A stretch of 64,000 nucleotides of DNA from Flavobacterium sp. SH_e (GTDB lineage: Bacteria; Bacteroidota; Bacteroidia; Flavobacteriales; Flavobacteriaceae). The stretch spans positions 1,009,435 through 1,073,434 of the forward strand of contig NZ_JAOVZN010000006.1 of NCBI RefSeq assembly GCF_025717045.1, in the 5' to 3' direction. A model generated the notes under the pieces. It was not told the DNA's origin. It did no database searches and saw only the letters and a list, made by a program, of their open reading frames with translations. A program made the translations under genes and the position numbers. Each line of letters starts with the position of its first letter. Positions within the stretch are counted from its first letter, which is position 1. Shown piece by piece: positions 17,990 through 26,800 of the stretch.

Positions 17990-18754
17990 ATGTTATACTC
18001 AAAAATAGAAGGCGAAGGAAAACCGTTTATCATCATGCATGGATTTCTTGGAATGTCTGATAACTGGAAAACACTTGCTGGACAGTATGTAGAAGCTGGA
18101 TTTCAAGTTCATATTTTAGATTTACGAAACCACGGGCGTAGTTTTCATTCAGATGAATGGAGTTATGAAGCAATGGTTCAAGATGTGTATGAATACTGTC
18201 AGGCAAATAATTTAACTAGAATTGATATTCTCGGACATTCGATGGGCGGAAAAGTTGCCATGCTTTTTGCAACAACTCATTCTGATCTTGTAGATAAATT
18301 AATTGTGGCAGATATTGGTCCAAAGTTTTACAAACAGCATCATCAAGATATTTTGGCAGGATTAAATGCAGTTGATTTTTCGGTAAAACCAAGCCGAAAT
18401 GATGTTGAAGAAATTGTGTCGCAATATGTTTCTGATTTTGGGACGCGTCAATTTTTATTAAAAAATCTATATTGGAAAGAGCCTGGACAATTGGCTTTCC
18501 GATTTAATCTGGATGCTTTTAATAATAATTTAGATGCCATAGGAAAACCACTTCCTGATAATTTGGTTTTTGATAAACCAACTCTATTTATTCGAGGAGG
18601 AAACTCTGGATATATTCAAGATGAAGATGTTGATGGAATTCGCAATCATTTTCCAAATCTGCAATTAGATACTATTCCAAACGCTGGACATTGGCTTCAT
18701 GCCGAAAATCCGAAGATGTTTTTCGAATTGACAGCGATGTTTTTAAAGGAATAA
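17990..18754 (+). CDS. Alpha/beta hydrolase (YbfF-type esterase)
   Basis: This 254-residue cytoplasmic alpha/beta-hydrolase has the oxyanion region 'HGFLGMSDNW', the nucleophile elbow GHSMGGK (Ser84) and a C-terminal histidine motif 'NAGHWLHAENP'. The composition resembles YbfF-type esterases, which hydrolyse acyl esters or acyl-CoA thioesters. The physiological substrate cannot be told from sequence. It has its own promoter candidate and is followed by a small membrane protein gene. Confidence 0.85.
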   Translation: MLYSKIEGEGKPFIIMHGFLGMSDNWKTLAGQYVEAGFQVHILDLRNHGRSFHSDEWSYEAMVQDVYEYCQANNLTRIDILGHSMGGKVAMLFATTHSDLVDKLIVADIGPKFYKQHHQDILAGLNAVDFSVKPSRNDVEEIVSQYVSDFGTRQFLLKNLYWKEPGQLAFRFNLDAFNNNLDAIGKPLPDNLVFDKPTLFIRGGNSGYIQDEDVDGIRNHFPNLQLDTIPNAGHWLHAENPKMFFELTAMFLKE

Positions 18755-18810
18755 AAATAGTTTTGATAAAAATTTTATTACTTTTAAATAAATTTTAAAC
18801 CTGAAAAACC

Positions 18811-19155
18811 ATGAAATTATTACTTAGACTCCTTGTTACGGCTGCCTTAGTTTTATTATTGTCTAACATTTTAACTGGGGTTCATGTTGCTAGTTTTGGG
18901 ACGGCTGTAATTGTTGCAGTAGTTTTAGGATTGCTGAATATCTTTATCAAACCAATTTTAGTATTGCTAACTCTGCCAGTAACGTTTGTTACGCTTGGTT
19001 TATTTTTATTAGTCATAAATGCTGTAATTATTTTACTGTGCACAAAAATTGTTGGAGGTTTTGTAATCGATACATTTTGGACAGCACTAATATTCAGTAT
19101 TATTTTGTCTATACTTCAATCTCTTACTTATAAAATATTAGGAGACGATAAATAA
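18811..19155 (+). CDS. Small four-helix membrane protein, phage-holin family IV-like
   Basis: This 114-residue protein has about four hydrophobic helices (residues 5-23, 29-47, 51-78 and 85-106) and the pattern 'LGLLNIFIKPILVLLTLPVTFVTLGLF' typical of the mycobacterial-type four-TM holin family. Despite the name, these proteins are widespread chromosomal membrane proteins with no proven lytic role, and no phage genes are nearby. Confidence 0.75.
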   Translation: MKLLLRLLVTAALVLLLSNILTGVHVASFGTAVIVAVVLGLLNIFIKPILVLLTLPVTFVTLGLFLLVINAVIILLCTKIVGGFVIDTFWTALIFSIILSILQSLTYKILGDDK

Positions 19156-19206
19156 AACAATTGAGCAGATTAAAACTGCTTCAAATACAATAGATTAAAA
19201 ACTTGG

Positions 19207-19241
19207 TTGGGTTGCAAAAATTTTATAATTTTGCAACCCAA
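19207..19241 (+). promoter_or_regulatory. Hairpin overlapping a -7 box upstream of tig
   Basis: A perfect 13-bp inverted repeat (19207-19219 with 19229-19241; arm TTGGGTTGCAAAA) is followed by TTTTA and could end the upstream gene. The TAATTTTG at 19226-19233 inside it matches the -7 consensus and could drive tig, whose ATG is at 19268. The two readings are not exclusive. Confidence 0.5.
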
Positions 19242-19267
19242 TTTTATTACGTAAATTAAAGAAGAAG

Positions 19268-20590
19268 ATGGATATTAAAAGAGTAGCAATAGACGCTGTA
19301 AACGAGACAATTGTTATGAACGTTGTTCATATGGATTATAAAGGTCAAGTAGCAAAAAGAATTAACGAAAAAATGCCTTTAGCGCAAGTAAAAGGATTTA
19401 GAAAGGGTGCAGTGCCTAAAGATCTTGTTGAAAAGCAATACGGAAAAGCTATCAAACAAGAAGAGATTAAAAAAGTAGTTGATTTGGCTTTAGAGCGTTA
19501 TATTCAATCTGAAAGATTAAATCTTTTAGGGACTCCGCTTCCAAAAGTAAACGAAAACCTTGACTGGAATGCAGAAGAATTAACTTTTGAGTTCGAAATT
19601 GGTTTAGTGCCAAACTTCGAAATTGATTTAGAAGCTAAAAATAATATCGTAAAATATATTGTTACTGCTGACGATAAATTAATCGACGGACAAGTGGAGC
19701 GTATCCAAAAACAATTTGGAAAAGCGGTTCCTCAAGAAGTTTCTGATGCTAAATCTGATTTAACTGGAACTTTCTCAAGTGAAGCAAACGGAATCAACAA
19801 TACAACTACAATTTCTGTAGATGCATTCAGCAAAAAAGCTCAAAAACAATTCACAGGTAAAAAAGTTGGAGATGTTGTTACAGTAAGCACAAAAGGTTTA
19901 TTTGAAGATGATCACCAATTAATGGATTACTTAAAAGTAGGTCACGAAGGTGTTCATGGTTTAGATGTTGAAGTAAACTTTACTATCGAAGCGATCAACG
20001 GTTCTGAGCCAGCTGAATTAAACCAAGAATTATTTGATAAACTTTTTGGTGAAGGAAAAGTTGCTTCTTTAGAAGATTTAAAAGCTAAAATTAAAGAAGA
20101 TGCTGAGTCTCAATTTGCTCAACAAGCTGACCAAAAATTATTATTAGATGTTCAAGATTTCTTAATCGAAAACACAAAATTTGATTTGCCAGCTGAATTC
20201 TTGAAAAAATGGTTGCAAACTGTTGGAGAGAAAAAACTTTCTGCTGAAGAAGCTGAAGTTGAATACGCAAGATCTGAAAAAGGTTTACGTTTCCAATTAA
20301 TCGAAGGAAAAGCTTTAGCTCAAAGCAATATCCAAATTACATTTGAAGATTTGAAAGAGTTTACCTCAAACGCTATCAGACAACAAATGGCTCAATTTGG
20401 TCAAACAAACCCAACTGATGAAGAAGTTCAAGGAATTGTGGCTAGAGTTTTATCTAACCAAGACGAAGTGAAAAGACTTTCTGAGCAAGTTGTAGCAGCT
20501 AAAATGTTAGATATTTTCAAAGAAAAAGCTAACCCAACAACTAAAGAGGTTACTTACGAAGAATTTATTGCAGCTTCTTACGGAGAATAA
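19268..20590 (+). CDS. tig: Trigger factor
   Basis: Trigger factor is the ribosome-bound chaperone that shields nascent chains. The 440-residue protein has the N-terminal ribosome-binding domain with the signature 'VKGFRKGAVPKDLVEKQYG' (residues 42-60, equivalent to GFRxGxxP). A divergent PPIase-like middle domain follows, then a long helical C-terminal domain ending 'EVTYEEFIAASYGE'. It is followed by a terminator, then clpP and clpX. The tig-clpP-clpX order is common in bacteria. Confidence 0.95.
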   Translation: MDIKRVAIDAVNETIVMNVVHMDYKGQVAKRINEKMPLAQVKGFRKGAVPKDLVEKQYGKAIKQEEIKKVVDLALERYIQSERLNLLGTPLPKVNENLDWNAEELTFEFEIGLVPNFEIDLEAKNNIVKYIVTADDKLIDGQVERIQKQFGKAVPQEVSDAKSDLTGTFSSEANGINNTTTISVDAFSKKAQKQFTGKKVGDVVTVSTKGLFEDDHQLMDYLKVGHEGVHGLDVEVNFTIEAINGSEPAELNQELFDKLFGEGKVASLEDLKAKIKEDAESQFAQQADQKLLLDVQDFLIENTKFDLPAEFLKKWLQTVGEKKLSAEEAEVEYARSEKGLRFQLIEGKALAQSNIQITFEDLKEFTSNAIRQQMAQFGQTNPTDEEVQGIVARVLSNQDEVKRLSEQVVAAKMLDIFKEKANPTTKEVTYEEFIAASYGE

Positions 20591-20907
20591 ATTCAGTCTG
20601 AAAGTCTAAAGCTGTAAAGTCTAAGTTAAGAAGTATACTTTTTAAAAATTAAGATTTTATTACAGAAACTGAAAGATAAAAATAATTATATTTGAACGTC
20701 AATGGAAGTTTTTCTTCTATTGACGTTCTTTTTTTGTTTGATGCTTTAAGTTCCACATTATTTATATAACTTGAAATTAAATTAACTTGAAACCTGAAAC
20801 AAAATAAAAAGAAGACAAATTGGCATCCCTAATAAAAAGGTATGAACTTTGTTTTATTCGTTTAAGTCAATTTCTGACTTTAGACTTTTCAACTTTAAAC
20901 TAAAAAT
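20591..20907. other. Intergenic region between tig and clpP
   Basis: It holds the tig terminator (20694-20736), a 17-base copy of the motif found between clpP and clpX (20784-20800) and AT-rich simple sequence of the 'gactttagacttt' type. No gene is seen. A TATATTTG (20687-20694) abuts the terminator but drives nothing obvious. Confidence 0.6.
20694..20736 (+). terminator. Terminator after tig
   Basis: A 15-bp stem with one G-T pair (20694-20708 with 20714-20728; GAACGTCAAT and ATTGACGTTC ends) has a TTTTT loop and an 8-base T-run. Confidence 0.85.
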
Positions 20908-21582
20908 ATGAACTACGGTAAAGAATTCAAAAAATTTGCTACAAAGCACCAAGGAGTAAATGCAATGTATTATGATAAAATCGTTGCGGCGATGACTCCA
21001 ACAAACATGACTCCTTATATTATCGAAGAGCGTCAATTGAACATTTCTCAATTAGACGTTTTCTCAAGATTAATGATGGATAGAATTATCTTTTTAGGAA
21101 CAGGTATCGACGATCAAATTGCTAATATCGTTCAAGCGCAATTATTATTCTTAGAAAGCGCTGATGCTTCAAAAGATATTCAAATTTACTTAAACTCGCC
21201 AGGAGGAAGTGTTTATGCAGGTTTAGGAATTTATGACACTATGCAGTACATCAAACCAGACGTAGCTACAATCTGTACTGGAATGGCCGCTTCTATGGGA
21301 GCAGTTTTATTATGTGCAGGAGCTGCAGGAAAACGTTCTGCATTGCCTCACTCAAGAGTAATGATTCACCAACCATCTGGAGGAGCACAAGGTGTTGCAA
21401 CAGACATGGAAATCAACTTACGTGAGATGTTGAAATTAAAAGATGAATTATACAACATTATTTCTCACCACTCTGGTCAGACTTTCGAAAGAGTTCACAA
21501 AGACAGTGAGCGTGATTACTGGATGAAAGCTGATGAAGCAAAAGAATACGGAATGATTGATGAAGTATTAAGAAGAGGATAA
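20908..21582 (+). CDS. clpP: ATP-dependent Clp protease proteolytic subunit
   Basis: ClpP forms the tetradecameric serine-protease chamber that degrades substrates unfolded by ClpX or ClpA-type ATPases. The 224-residue protein has the catalytic triad Ser129 (GMAASMGA), His154 (VMIHQP) and Asp203 (SERDYW), with the same spacing as in E. coli ClpP (25 and 49 residues). The N-terminal region of about 40 residues precedes the core and may be partly propeptide. clpX follows after a gap of about 185 bases that contains a long inverted repeat. Confidence 0.96.
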   Translation: MNYGKEFKKFATKHQGVNAMYYDKIVAAMTPTNMTPYIIEERQLNISQLDVFSRLMMDRIIFLGTGIDDQIANIVQAQLLFLESADASKDIQIYLNSPGGSVYAGLGIYDTMQYIKPDVATICTGMAASMGAVLLCAGAAGKRSALPHSRVMIHQPSGGAQGVATDMEINLREMLKLKDELYNIISHHSGQTFERVHKDSERDYWMKADEAKEYGMIDEVLRRG

Positions 21583-21597
21583 TTTCTTAAAGTTAAA

Positions 21598-21669
21598 TTT
21601 TGTTTCAGGTTTCAGGTTTCAAGTTGCCTCGGTTAACTTAAAACTTGAAACCTGAAATTTGAAACAAAA
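21598..21669. repeat. Long inverted repeat between clpP and clpX
   Basis: The arms 21598-21625 and 21642-21669 pair over 10 plus 15 bp around a 3-base mismatch. The inner arm is AACTTGAAACCTGAA. It may terminate clpP transcripts or be a dispersed repeat, because a 17-base copy of one arm lies upstream of clpP (20784-20800). Confidence 0.7.
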
Positions 21670-21736
21670 AATAAAAATATTAAGCTGTAAAGAAGTTAAG
21701 TTTTTAAGTTTTAGATTAAAAAGCTTATAAACTTAG

Positions 21737-21744
21737 TATCTTTG
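21737..21744 (+). promoter_or_regulatory. Candidate -7 box (TATCTTTG) for clpX
   Basis: The element matches TAnnTTTG, 23 bases before the ATG. It suggests clpX can be transcribed separately from clpP. Confidence 0.5.
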
Positions 21745-21767
21745 CAGCTTAGTAACTTAAATAAAGA

Positions 21768-23000
21768 ATGGCAAAAGTAGTATTAGAATGTTCGTTTTGT
21801 GGAAGAAAGAAGCCAGAAACTAATTTATTAATTGCAGGTATCAATGCCCACATTTGTGATAAGTGTATTGAACAGGCGCACGGAATTGTTTTAGAAGAAT
21901 TAAAATCTAGTGGAAGTGCAAAATTAGTTGGAGACTTAATTTTAAAGAAACCAAAAGAAATTAGAGCTTTCCTAGATCAATATGTTATTGGTCAAGATCA
22001 GACTAAAAAAGTAATGTCAGTTGCAGTTTACAATCACTACAAACGTTTAATGCAACAGCAATTAGACGATGAAGTTGAGATCGAAAAAAGTAACATTATC
22101 ATGGTTGGTCAAACAGGAACAGGGAAAACATTAGTAGCAAAAACGATTGCTAAAATGTTAGACGTTCCGTTGGCAATTGTTGATGCGACAGTATTAACAG
22201 AAGCAGGATATGTTGGTGAAGACGTAGAAAGTATTCTAACTCGTTTGCTTCAGGCTGCAGATTATGATGTAGCTAAAGCCGAAAGAGGAATTGTATTTAT
22301 TGACGAAATTGATAAAATTGCTCGTAAAAGCGATAATCCTTCAATAACACGTGACGTTTCTGGAGAAGGTGTTCAGCAAGCATTATTGAAGTTGTTAGAA
22401 GGAACGGTTGTAAATGTACCACCAAAAGGAGGACGTAAACACCCAGACCAAAAATTCGTTGAGGTAAATACTCAAAATATCTTATTTATTGCTGGAGGTG
22501 CTTTTGATGGAGTTGAACGTATTATTTCAAAACGTTTAAACCGTCAGGCAGTTGGTTATTCAACTTCTAAAAATACAGACAATATCGATAAAGATAATTT
22601 GTTGCAATATATTATCCCGAAGGACATCAAAGATTTTGGTTTAATTCCTGAGATTATTGGTCGTTTGCCAGTTTTAACACACATGGATCCTTTAGATAAA
22701 GAGACACTTCGTGCGATTTTGACACAGCCTAAAAATGCTTTGGTGAAACAATATCAGAAATTATTCTTAATGGATGATGTTGAATTCACGATTACAGACG
22801 AAGCTTTAGATTTTATTGTAGATAAAGCTTTAGAATATAAATTAGGAGCTCGTGGATTGCGTTCTTTATGTGAAGCTATCTTGACAGATGCAATGTACGA
22901 ACTGCCAACTTCAGATGATACAAGTTTGACAATCGATAAAGAATACGCAGAACATACTTTGAGTAAAAACTTATTGAAGCGTATGGAAATTGCTTCTTAA
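21768..23000 (+). CDS. clpX: Clp protease ATP-binding subunit ClpX
   Basis: ClpX is the AAA+ unfoldase that feeds proteins into ClpP. The 410-residue protein has an N-terminal four-cysteine zinc finger (ECSFCGRK near 7-14, then HICDKC), a Walker A GQTGTGKT, the '[18 protein letters not shown]' segment, a Walker B ([13 protein letters not shown]) and the C-terminal sensor-2 region 'LGARGLRSL'. It is complete, with a terminator 54 bases after its stop. Confidence 0.97.
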   Translation: MAKVVLECSFCGRKKPETNLLIAGINAHICDKCIEQAHGIVLEELKSSGSAKLVGDLILKKPKEIRAFLDQYVIGQDQTKKVMSVAVYNHYKRLMQQQLDDEVEIEKSNIIMVGQTGTGKTLVAKTIAKMLDVPLAIVDATVLTEAGYVGEDVESILTRLLQAADYDVAKAERGIVFIDEIDKIARKSDNPSITRDVSGEGVQQALLKLLEGTVVNVPPKGGRKHPDQKFVEVNTQNILFIAGGAFDGVERIISKRLNRQAVGYSTSKNTDNIDKDNLLQYIIPKDIKDFGLIPEIIGRLPVLTHMDPLDKETLRAILTQPKNALVKQYQKLFLMDDVEFTITDEALDFIVDKALEYKLGARGLRSLCEAILTDAMYELPTSDDTSLTIDKEYAEHTLSKNLLKRMEIAS

Positions 23001-23053
23001 ACCAATTTCACTTAATCAAAGTTTTAAACTTTGGCTAAGTTTACTTCTAAAAT

Positions 23054-23082
23054 CCTGTTCATTTTTTGAGCAGGTTTTTTTT
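23054..23082 (+). terminator. Terminator after clpX
   Basis: CCTGTTCA and TGAGCAGG pair (one G-T) around a T-rich loop and are followed by eight T residues. Its position also argues that the next gene starts at 23131, not further upstream. Confidence 0.8.
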
Positions 23083-23130
23083 ATACTTTTTAGAGCCTAT
23101 TTTCGTTTGTCTTTTTGTGTAAATTTAAGC

Positions 23131-23781
23131 ATGAAAAAAATGTTTTTTATAATCTGTGTGAGTTTGCTTTTTTCTTGTTCTAAAGAAAATAAAGCAATAA
23201 CTATTTCTGAAAATAAACATAACAGCGAAATTGTTTCAGAAGAAAAACCTCGAATTGAAATCAATTACAATGATTATTACAAACAGGCAGAGCAGTATTG
23301 CAAGAAAAACAATCTAAATCAAAGTAAATTTATATTGATCGATTTAGGATTGCATTCTGGTTATAAAAGATTTTTTGTTTATGATTTTAAAAAGAAAGCA
23401 GTTTCAAAATCTTATATGGTAAGTCACGGATGCGGAGACAATCAATGGGGAAGAACTTCTTCTAAAGAGAAGCCGCAGATTAGCAATGAATTTGATTCGC
23501 ATTGTTCTTCTGTTGGAAAATATGTGGTTTTAGATCGAGGTGTAAGCGAATGGGGAATAAAAGTGAATTATGTTTTGCAGGGAAAAGACAAAACAAATTC
23601 AAACGCCAGAAGTCGCGCTATAGTTCTGCATTCTTGGGATGCAATTTCAGATAATGAAGTTTATCCCGAAGGAACACCAGAAGGCTGGGGCTGTCCAGCA
23701 ATTTCAAACGAAAGCATGAAAGAAATTGATGAACTTTTGAAAACCAATAAAAAAGTCCTAATATGGATTATAAAAACATAA
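23131..23781 (+). CDS. L,D-transpeptidase-like lipoprotein (YkuD_2 type)
   Basis: The family is annotated as murein L,D-transpeptidase catalytic domain proteins acting on peptidoglycan in the periplasm. From the ATG at 23131 the 216-residue protein has a lipobox LLFSC (Cys15). The domain follows with 'YMVSHGCGDNQWGRTSSKEKP', 'FDSHCSSVGKY', 'IVLHSWDA' and 'PEGWGCPAISN', where Cys188 is the expected nucleophile and the His before SWDA a partner. The reading frame is open upstream to 22990, but that would overlap clpX and its terminator. It is convergent with the next gene. Confidence 0.85.
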   Translation: MKKMFFIICVSLLFSCSKENKAITISENKHNSEIVSEEKPRIEINYNDYYKQAEQYCKKNNLNQSKFILIDLGLHSGYKRFFVYDFKKKAVSKSYMVSHGCGDNQWGRTSSKEKPQISNEFDSHCSSVGKYVVLDRGVSEWGIKVNYVLQGKDKTNSNARSRAIVLHSWDAISDNEVYPEGTPEGWGCPAISNESMKEIDELLKTNKKVLIWIIKT

Positions 23782-23801
23782 ATATATAATCAGCTAAAAG
23801 C

Positions 23802-24275
23802 TTACTTTATAATGGTCAAATAATTAGGATTAGTAATTGCTTGATCGTTAAGCCAAACATTTTTTTTGATAGTAGAATTTTTTGTTCGAGAATATTCAAC
23901 TTTTACGATGTCTTTGTCGTTTTCATTCCATTGAATATATGTTTCAGGTAATTTTTCTCCTTTATCGTAATTTAAGAAAACCCTAATTACATAGCGATCT
24001 GAATTTTGATAAATCATGAAGAAATTTGGGTAATCTAAGTTTCCTTGATATTGTGGAACCAATTTACCATTCAATAAAAAAAGTATTTTTATTTTACTTT
24101 GGTCATAACTGTCAGGATTGCTCGGATTTAATAAATCTTCGTTTTTAGAATTAACAACGCTGAAGTCTATAGTGGCGTCAAGAACATAACCAGTGATAGG
24201 TTCTTCTTTAAGAGGGTTTGAATCACAGCTGGCTGAAAATAAAACAATTAATAAAATTCCGAAAATTCTTTTCAT
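23802..24275 (-). CDS. Small lipoprotein of unknown function
   Basis: I do not recognise a family. The 157-residue protein has a lipobox FSASC (cysteine near residue 17) and a predicted beta-rich mature part with 'ITGYVLDATIDFSVVNSKNEDLL'. The central 'IKILFLLNGKLVPQY' recalls small Ig-like or carrier-type lipoproteins of Bacteroidota. It is convergent with the L,D-transpeptidase gene, and the stop codons are 20 bases apart. Confidence 0.6.
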   Translation of the reverse strand: MKRIFGILLIVLFSASCDSNPLKEEPITGYVLDATIDFSVVNSKNEDLLNPSNPDSYDQSKIKILFLLNGKLVPQYQGNLDYPNFFMIYQNSDRYVIRVFLNYDKGEKLPETYIQWNENDKDIVKVEYSRTKNSTIKKNVWLNDQAITNPNYLTIIK

Positions 24276-24335
24276 CTTTTTAAAATTTTAAACGCGATGA
24301 TAAAAATAGGAAAATAATTATAAAATAATAATATT

Positions 24336-25301
24336 TTATTGCACTCTAAATTTCTCTCGATACTCAATAGGTTTCATTCCAACCATTTTATAAAACACTT
24401 TTCTAAAAGCTTTTGGGTCGTTATAACCTGTTTTTTCGATAATTTCTGAAATAGAAAGCTGTGTTTGTTCCAGATATTTTTTTGAACTTTCAACTCTTAT
24501 ATTCTGCAGATATTCAATTGGAGGAATTCCTGTCACTTGTTTAAAACGTCGTGTCATGTTTCTCGCACTTGTCGGAATGTCTTTGGTAATTTCTTCTAGT
24601 TTTTCGATTGAATGATATTGGCTTTCAATCTTTTGCTGGAGCATTGCAACTAAAGTGTCGTTATGTAGATGATTTGGTCTGAAAGTACTAAAATAGCTTT
24701 GTTTATAACGGTTTAAGTCAATAGAAAATATCTTGGCAATATTAACCGCCATTTCGTTGCCACAGAATTTTTGAACCAAAAGAATCAATAAATGAAAAGT
24801 TGAGGTCGATCCGCCGCTGGTGTATAAACTTCCGTCAGCAGTAAGGGTTTCTTCGGGTTTTAGTTTTACCATCGGAAATGCTTTTGTAAAAGCGCTGCAA
24901 GCGTCTACGTGTGTTGTGGCTAATTTTTCGTTCAATAAACCTGAAGCGGCAAATAAAAAAGCTCCCGTACAAAAACTAGCTAATTCGGCTCCGTTTTGAT
25001 GTTGTTTTTGTAACCACGGAATAAAATTTCTATTCTTTTTAATCATTTCGCTCATATTGTCAGTCGTAAAAGCTGGAATCAAAATGAGGTCTAAAACAAT
25101 ATCTGAAGTTTCAATTTCGTTTGAAGTATAGCCAAAAATATTTCCTTGATCTGATTGTTCTTTAGATTGAAAAATCATGATTTCGAATGGTTTTTCGTTT
25201 CCCGAACTCAATTTATTAGTCGTTTCGAATACTTCTAAAATAGCCGCAATACTTAATAATTTATAGTCGTGAGGCACGATTAATCCTAATTTCTTGCTCA
25301 T
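24336..25301 (-). CDS. GlxA-type AraC-family transcriptional regulator
   Basis: This 321-residue regulator has an N-terminal DJ-1/PfpI-like domain (residues 1 to about 185, with a Cys111 nucleophile-elbow motif 'ASFCTGAFLFAASG') and a C-terminal AraC/XylS HTH ('RRFKQVTGIPPIEYLQNIRV', 'ISEIIEKTGYNDPKAFRKVF'). Such regulators sense small molecules. It is divergent from the VOC/SRPBCC cluster at 25443-28155, so it may control it. A candidate TATTTTTG box is at 25335-25342. Confidence 0.88.
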   Translation of the reverse strand: MSKKLGLIVPHDYKLLSIAAILEVFETTNKLSSGNEKPFEIMIFQSKEQSDQGNIFGYTSNEIETSDIVLDLILIPAFTTDNMSEMIKKNRNFIPWLQKQHQNGAELASFCTGAFLFAASGLLNEKLATTHVDACSAFTKAFPMVKLKPEETLTADGSLYTSGGSTSTFHLLILLVQKFCGNEMAVNIAKIFSIDLNRYKQSYFSTFRPNHLHNDTLVAMLQQKIESQYHSIEKLEEITKDIPTSARNMTRRFKQVTGIPPIEYLQNIRVESSKKYLEQTQLSISEIIEKTGYNDPKAFRKVFYKMVGMKPIEYREKFRVQ

Positions 25302-25334
25302 GATTTTTGTGGTTTTTGAAATTTCAAATCAAAA

Positions 25335-25342
25335 CAAAAATA
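25335..25342 (-). promoter_or_regulatory. Candidate -7 box for the GlxA-type regulator
   Basis: CAAAAATA reads TATTTTTG on the minus strand, 34 bases upstream of the ATG. A plus-strand TAAATTTG at 25408-25415 may serve the divergent VOC gene. Confidence 0.4.
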
Positions 25343-25407
25343 AGTATTTTGTCTTAAATGCCCCTAAAAATGACTTTTATTGTCGTTTTAAACTAATCTT
25401 AAAAAAT

Positions 25408-25415
25408 TAAATTTG
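25408..25415 (+). promoter_or_regulatory. Candidate -7 box (TAAATTTG) of the VOC/SRPBCC cluster
   Basis: The element matches TAnnTTTG, 28 bases before the first VOC gene. A TTG at 25380-25382 is a rather distant -33 candidate. Confidence 0.4.
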
Positions 25416-25442
25416 TTTTAATTAATTCGTAATTTTATAAAG

Positions 25443-25853
25443 ATGAAAACAAAAATCTTCTTAAATCTTGCCGTAAAAGATTTAAACAAAGCAATATTAT
25501 TTTATAATGGACTTGGTTTTTCGACCAATCCAAAATTCACAAACGAAAAGGGAGCTTGTATAGTTATTGACGAAAATATATTTGTTATGATTTTGGTGGA
25601 AGAGTTTTATCGAACTTTTACAAACAAACAGATTTGTAATTCTGAAACAACTAGCGAAGTTCTTATTTCGATTTCCTTAGATTCTCGTGAACAAGTAGAT
25701 GAAATGATCAACAAGGCTGTTAAAGCAGGCGGAGCAGATTATATTCCAGCAAAGGATTATGGATGGATGTATCAAAGAACTTTTCTTGATTTAGACGGGC
25801 ATCATTGGGAAATTTTCTATATGGATGAAAGTCAGATTCCTGAGAATATGTAA
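25443..25853 (+). CDS. VOC-superfamily protein (glyoxalase/bleomycin-resistance fold), copy 1
   Basis: This 136-residue protein has two beta-alpha-beta-beta-beta modules: 'IFLNLAVKDLNKAILFYNGLGF' at the start and 'FLDLDGHHWEIFYMD' near the end, where the Asp-Gly-His motif and Glu are typical metal ligands. The reaction is unknown; such proteins bind or modify small molecules. Its close paralogue is at 26801-27211 (same length and motifs). It is first in a run of six same-strand genes next to a divergent GlxA-type regulator. Confidence 0.85.
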   Translation: MKTKIFLNLAVKDLNKAILFYNGLGFSTNPKFTNEKGACIVIDENIFVMILVEEFYRTFTNKQICNSETTSEVLISISLDSREQVDEMINKAVKAGGADYIPAKDYGWMYQRTFLDLDGHHWEIFYMDESQIPENM

Positions 25854-25867
25854 ATAAGGATAAAGAC

Positions 25868-26272
25868 ATGATAAAGGTTCAAAACACCATAAATGCTTCA
25901 ATAGAAAAAGTGTGGAAATTATGGACATTGCCTGAGCATATTATGAACTGGAATAATGCTTCTCTGGATTGGCACACTCCTTATGTCGAAAATGATTTGA
26001 AAGTAGGAAGCAAATTCAAATTTACTATGGCTCTTAAAGACGGTAGCGATAGTTTTGACTTTGAAGGCATTTATACTAAAATAGAAAAGTTTTCATTAAT
26101 AGAATATAAACTTTTTGACGATAGAACTGCAAGTGTACATTTTGATAGCGAGAATAATGCGGTAACAATTACTGAAATATTTGAGCCAACGACACCAGAA
26201 ACAGCAGATATGGAGGAACAATTTTGTACTGCAATTATTCAAAATTTTAAAAATTACGTCGAATCATTTTAA
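25868..26272 (+). CDS. SRPBCC-domain protein (AHSA1-type), copy 1
   Basis: This 134-residue protein has the AHSA1/START-like hydrophobic-cavity fold: the opening 'INASIEKVWKLWTLPEHIMNW', then 'DFEGIYTKIE', and the closing helix 'CTAIIQNFKNYVES'. It is a paralogue of the gene at 26306, with the same length and the same 'FD-G-YT' core. No catalytic residue can be assigned. It starts 14 bases after the VOC gene. Confidence 0.85.
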   Translation: MIKVQNTINASIEKVWKLWTLPEHIMNWNNASLDWHTPYVENDLKVGSKFKFTMALKDGSDSFDFEGIYTKIEKFSLIEYKLFDDRTASVHFDSENNAVTITEIFEPTTPETADMEEQFCTAIIQNFKNYVESF

Positions 26273-26305
26273 GAAATAAATTTTATAAACATAAAAATAA
26301 GAATA

Positions 26306-26710
26306 ATGATAACAATAAAAAGTACCGTAAATGCATCGTTAGAAAAAGTATGGAATTATTGGAATGCTCCAGAACATATTACAAAATGGGCATTTGCCTC
26401 TCCAGAATGGCATGCGCCAAAAGCAGAAAATGATTTAAGAGAAGGAGGTAAATTCTCTACAACAATGGCTGCAAAAGATGGTAGCATGAGTTTTGATTTT
26501 GGTGGAGAATATACTTTGGTGAAAGAAAATCAAGCAATCAATTATACAATGGGAGACGGCAGAAAAACCGAAATTACTTTTGAAGAAACTCCTGAAGGTG
26601 TTGAAATAATTGAGAGTTTCGATCCAGAATCACAAAATCCAGAAGAAATGCAGCGCGCAGGCTGGCAAGCAATTTTGGATAATTTTAAAAATTACGTAGA
26701 GAATAACTAA
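26306..26710 (+). CDS. SRPBCC-domain protein (AHSA1-type), copy 2
   Basis: At 134 residues it is a tandem duplicate of the previous gene: 'VNASLEKVWNYWNAPEHITKW', 'WHAPKAENDLREGGKF', 'SFDFGGEYT' and 'GWQAILDNFKNYVE'. Proteins of this 'activator of Hsp90 ATPase-like' group in Bacteroidota are often beside VOC genes. The ligand is unknown. Confidence 0.85.
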   Translation: MITIKSTVNASLEKVWNYWNAPEHITKWAFASPEWHAPKAENDLREGGKFSTTMAAKDGSMSFDFGGEYTLVKENQAINYTMGDGRKTEITFEETPEGVEIIESFDPESQNPEEMQRAGWQAILDNFKNYVENN

Positions 26711-26800
26711 GGTTCAAAGATTAAAAACTTAAAAGCTTACATTACTTATATGGTTTAAAAAAGAAAAAAATAAATATCTAACCCAACAAAAAAACAAAAA

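Noticed and set aside
18811..19155. Evidence for a prophage from the 'holin' label
   Set aside because: The family is chromosomal and no other phage gene lies nearby.
20687..20694. TATATTTG promoter before the tig terminator
   Set aside because: It matches the consensus, but the terminator hairpin begins at its last base and there is no gene before clpP's own region, so any RNA would end at once.
22990..23130. Upstream extension of the L,D-transpeptidase gene
   Set aside because: It overlaps the end of clpX and its terminator and lacks a sensible signal; the lipobox fits only the ATG at 23131.
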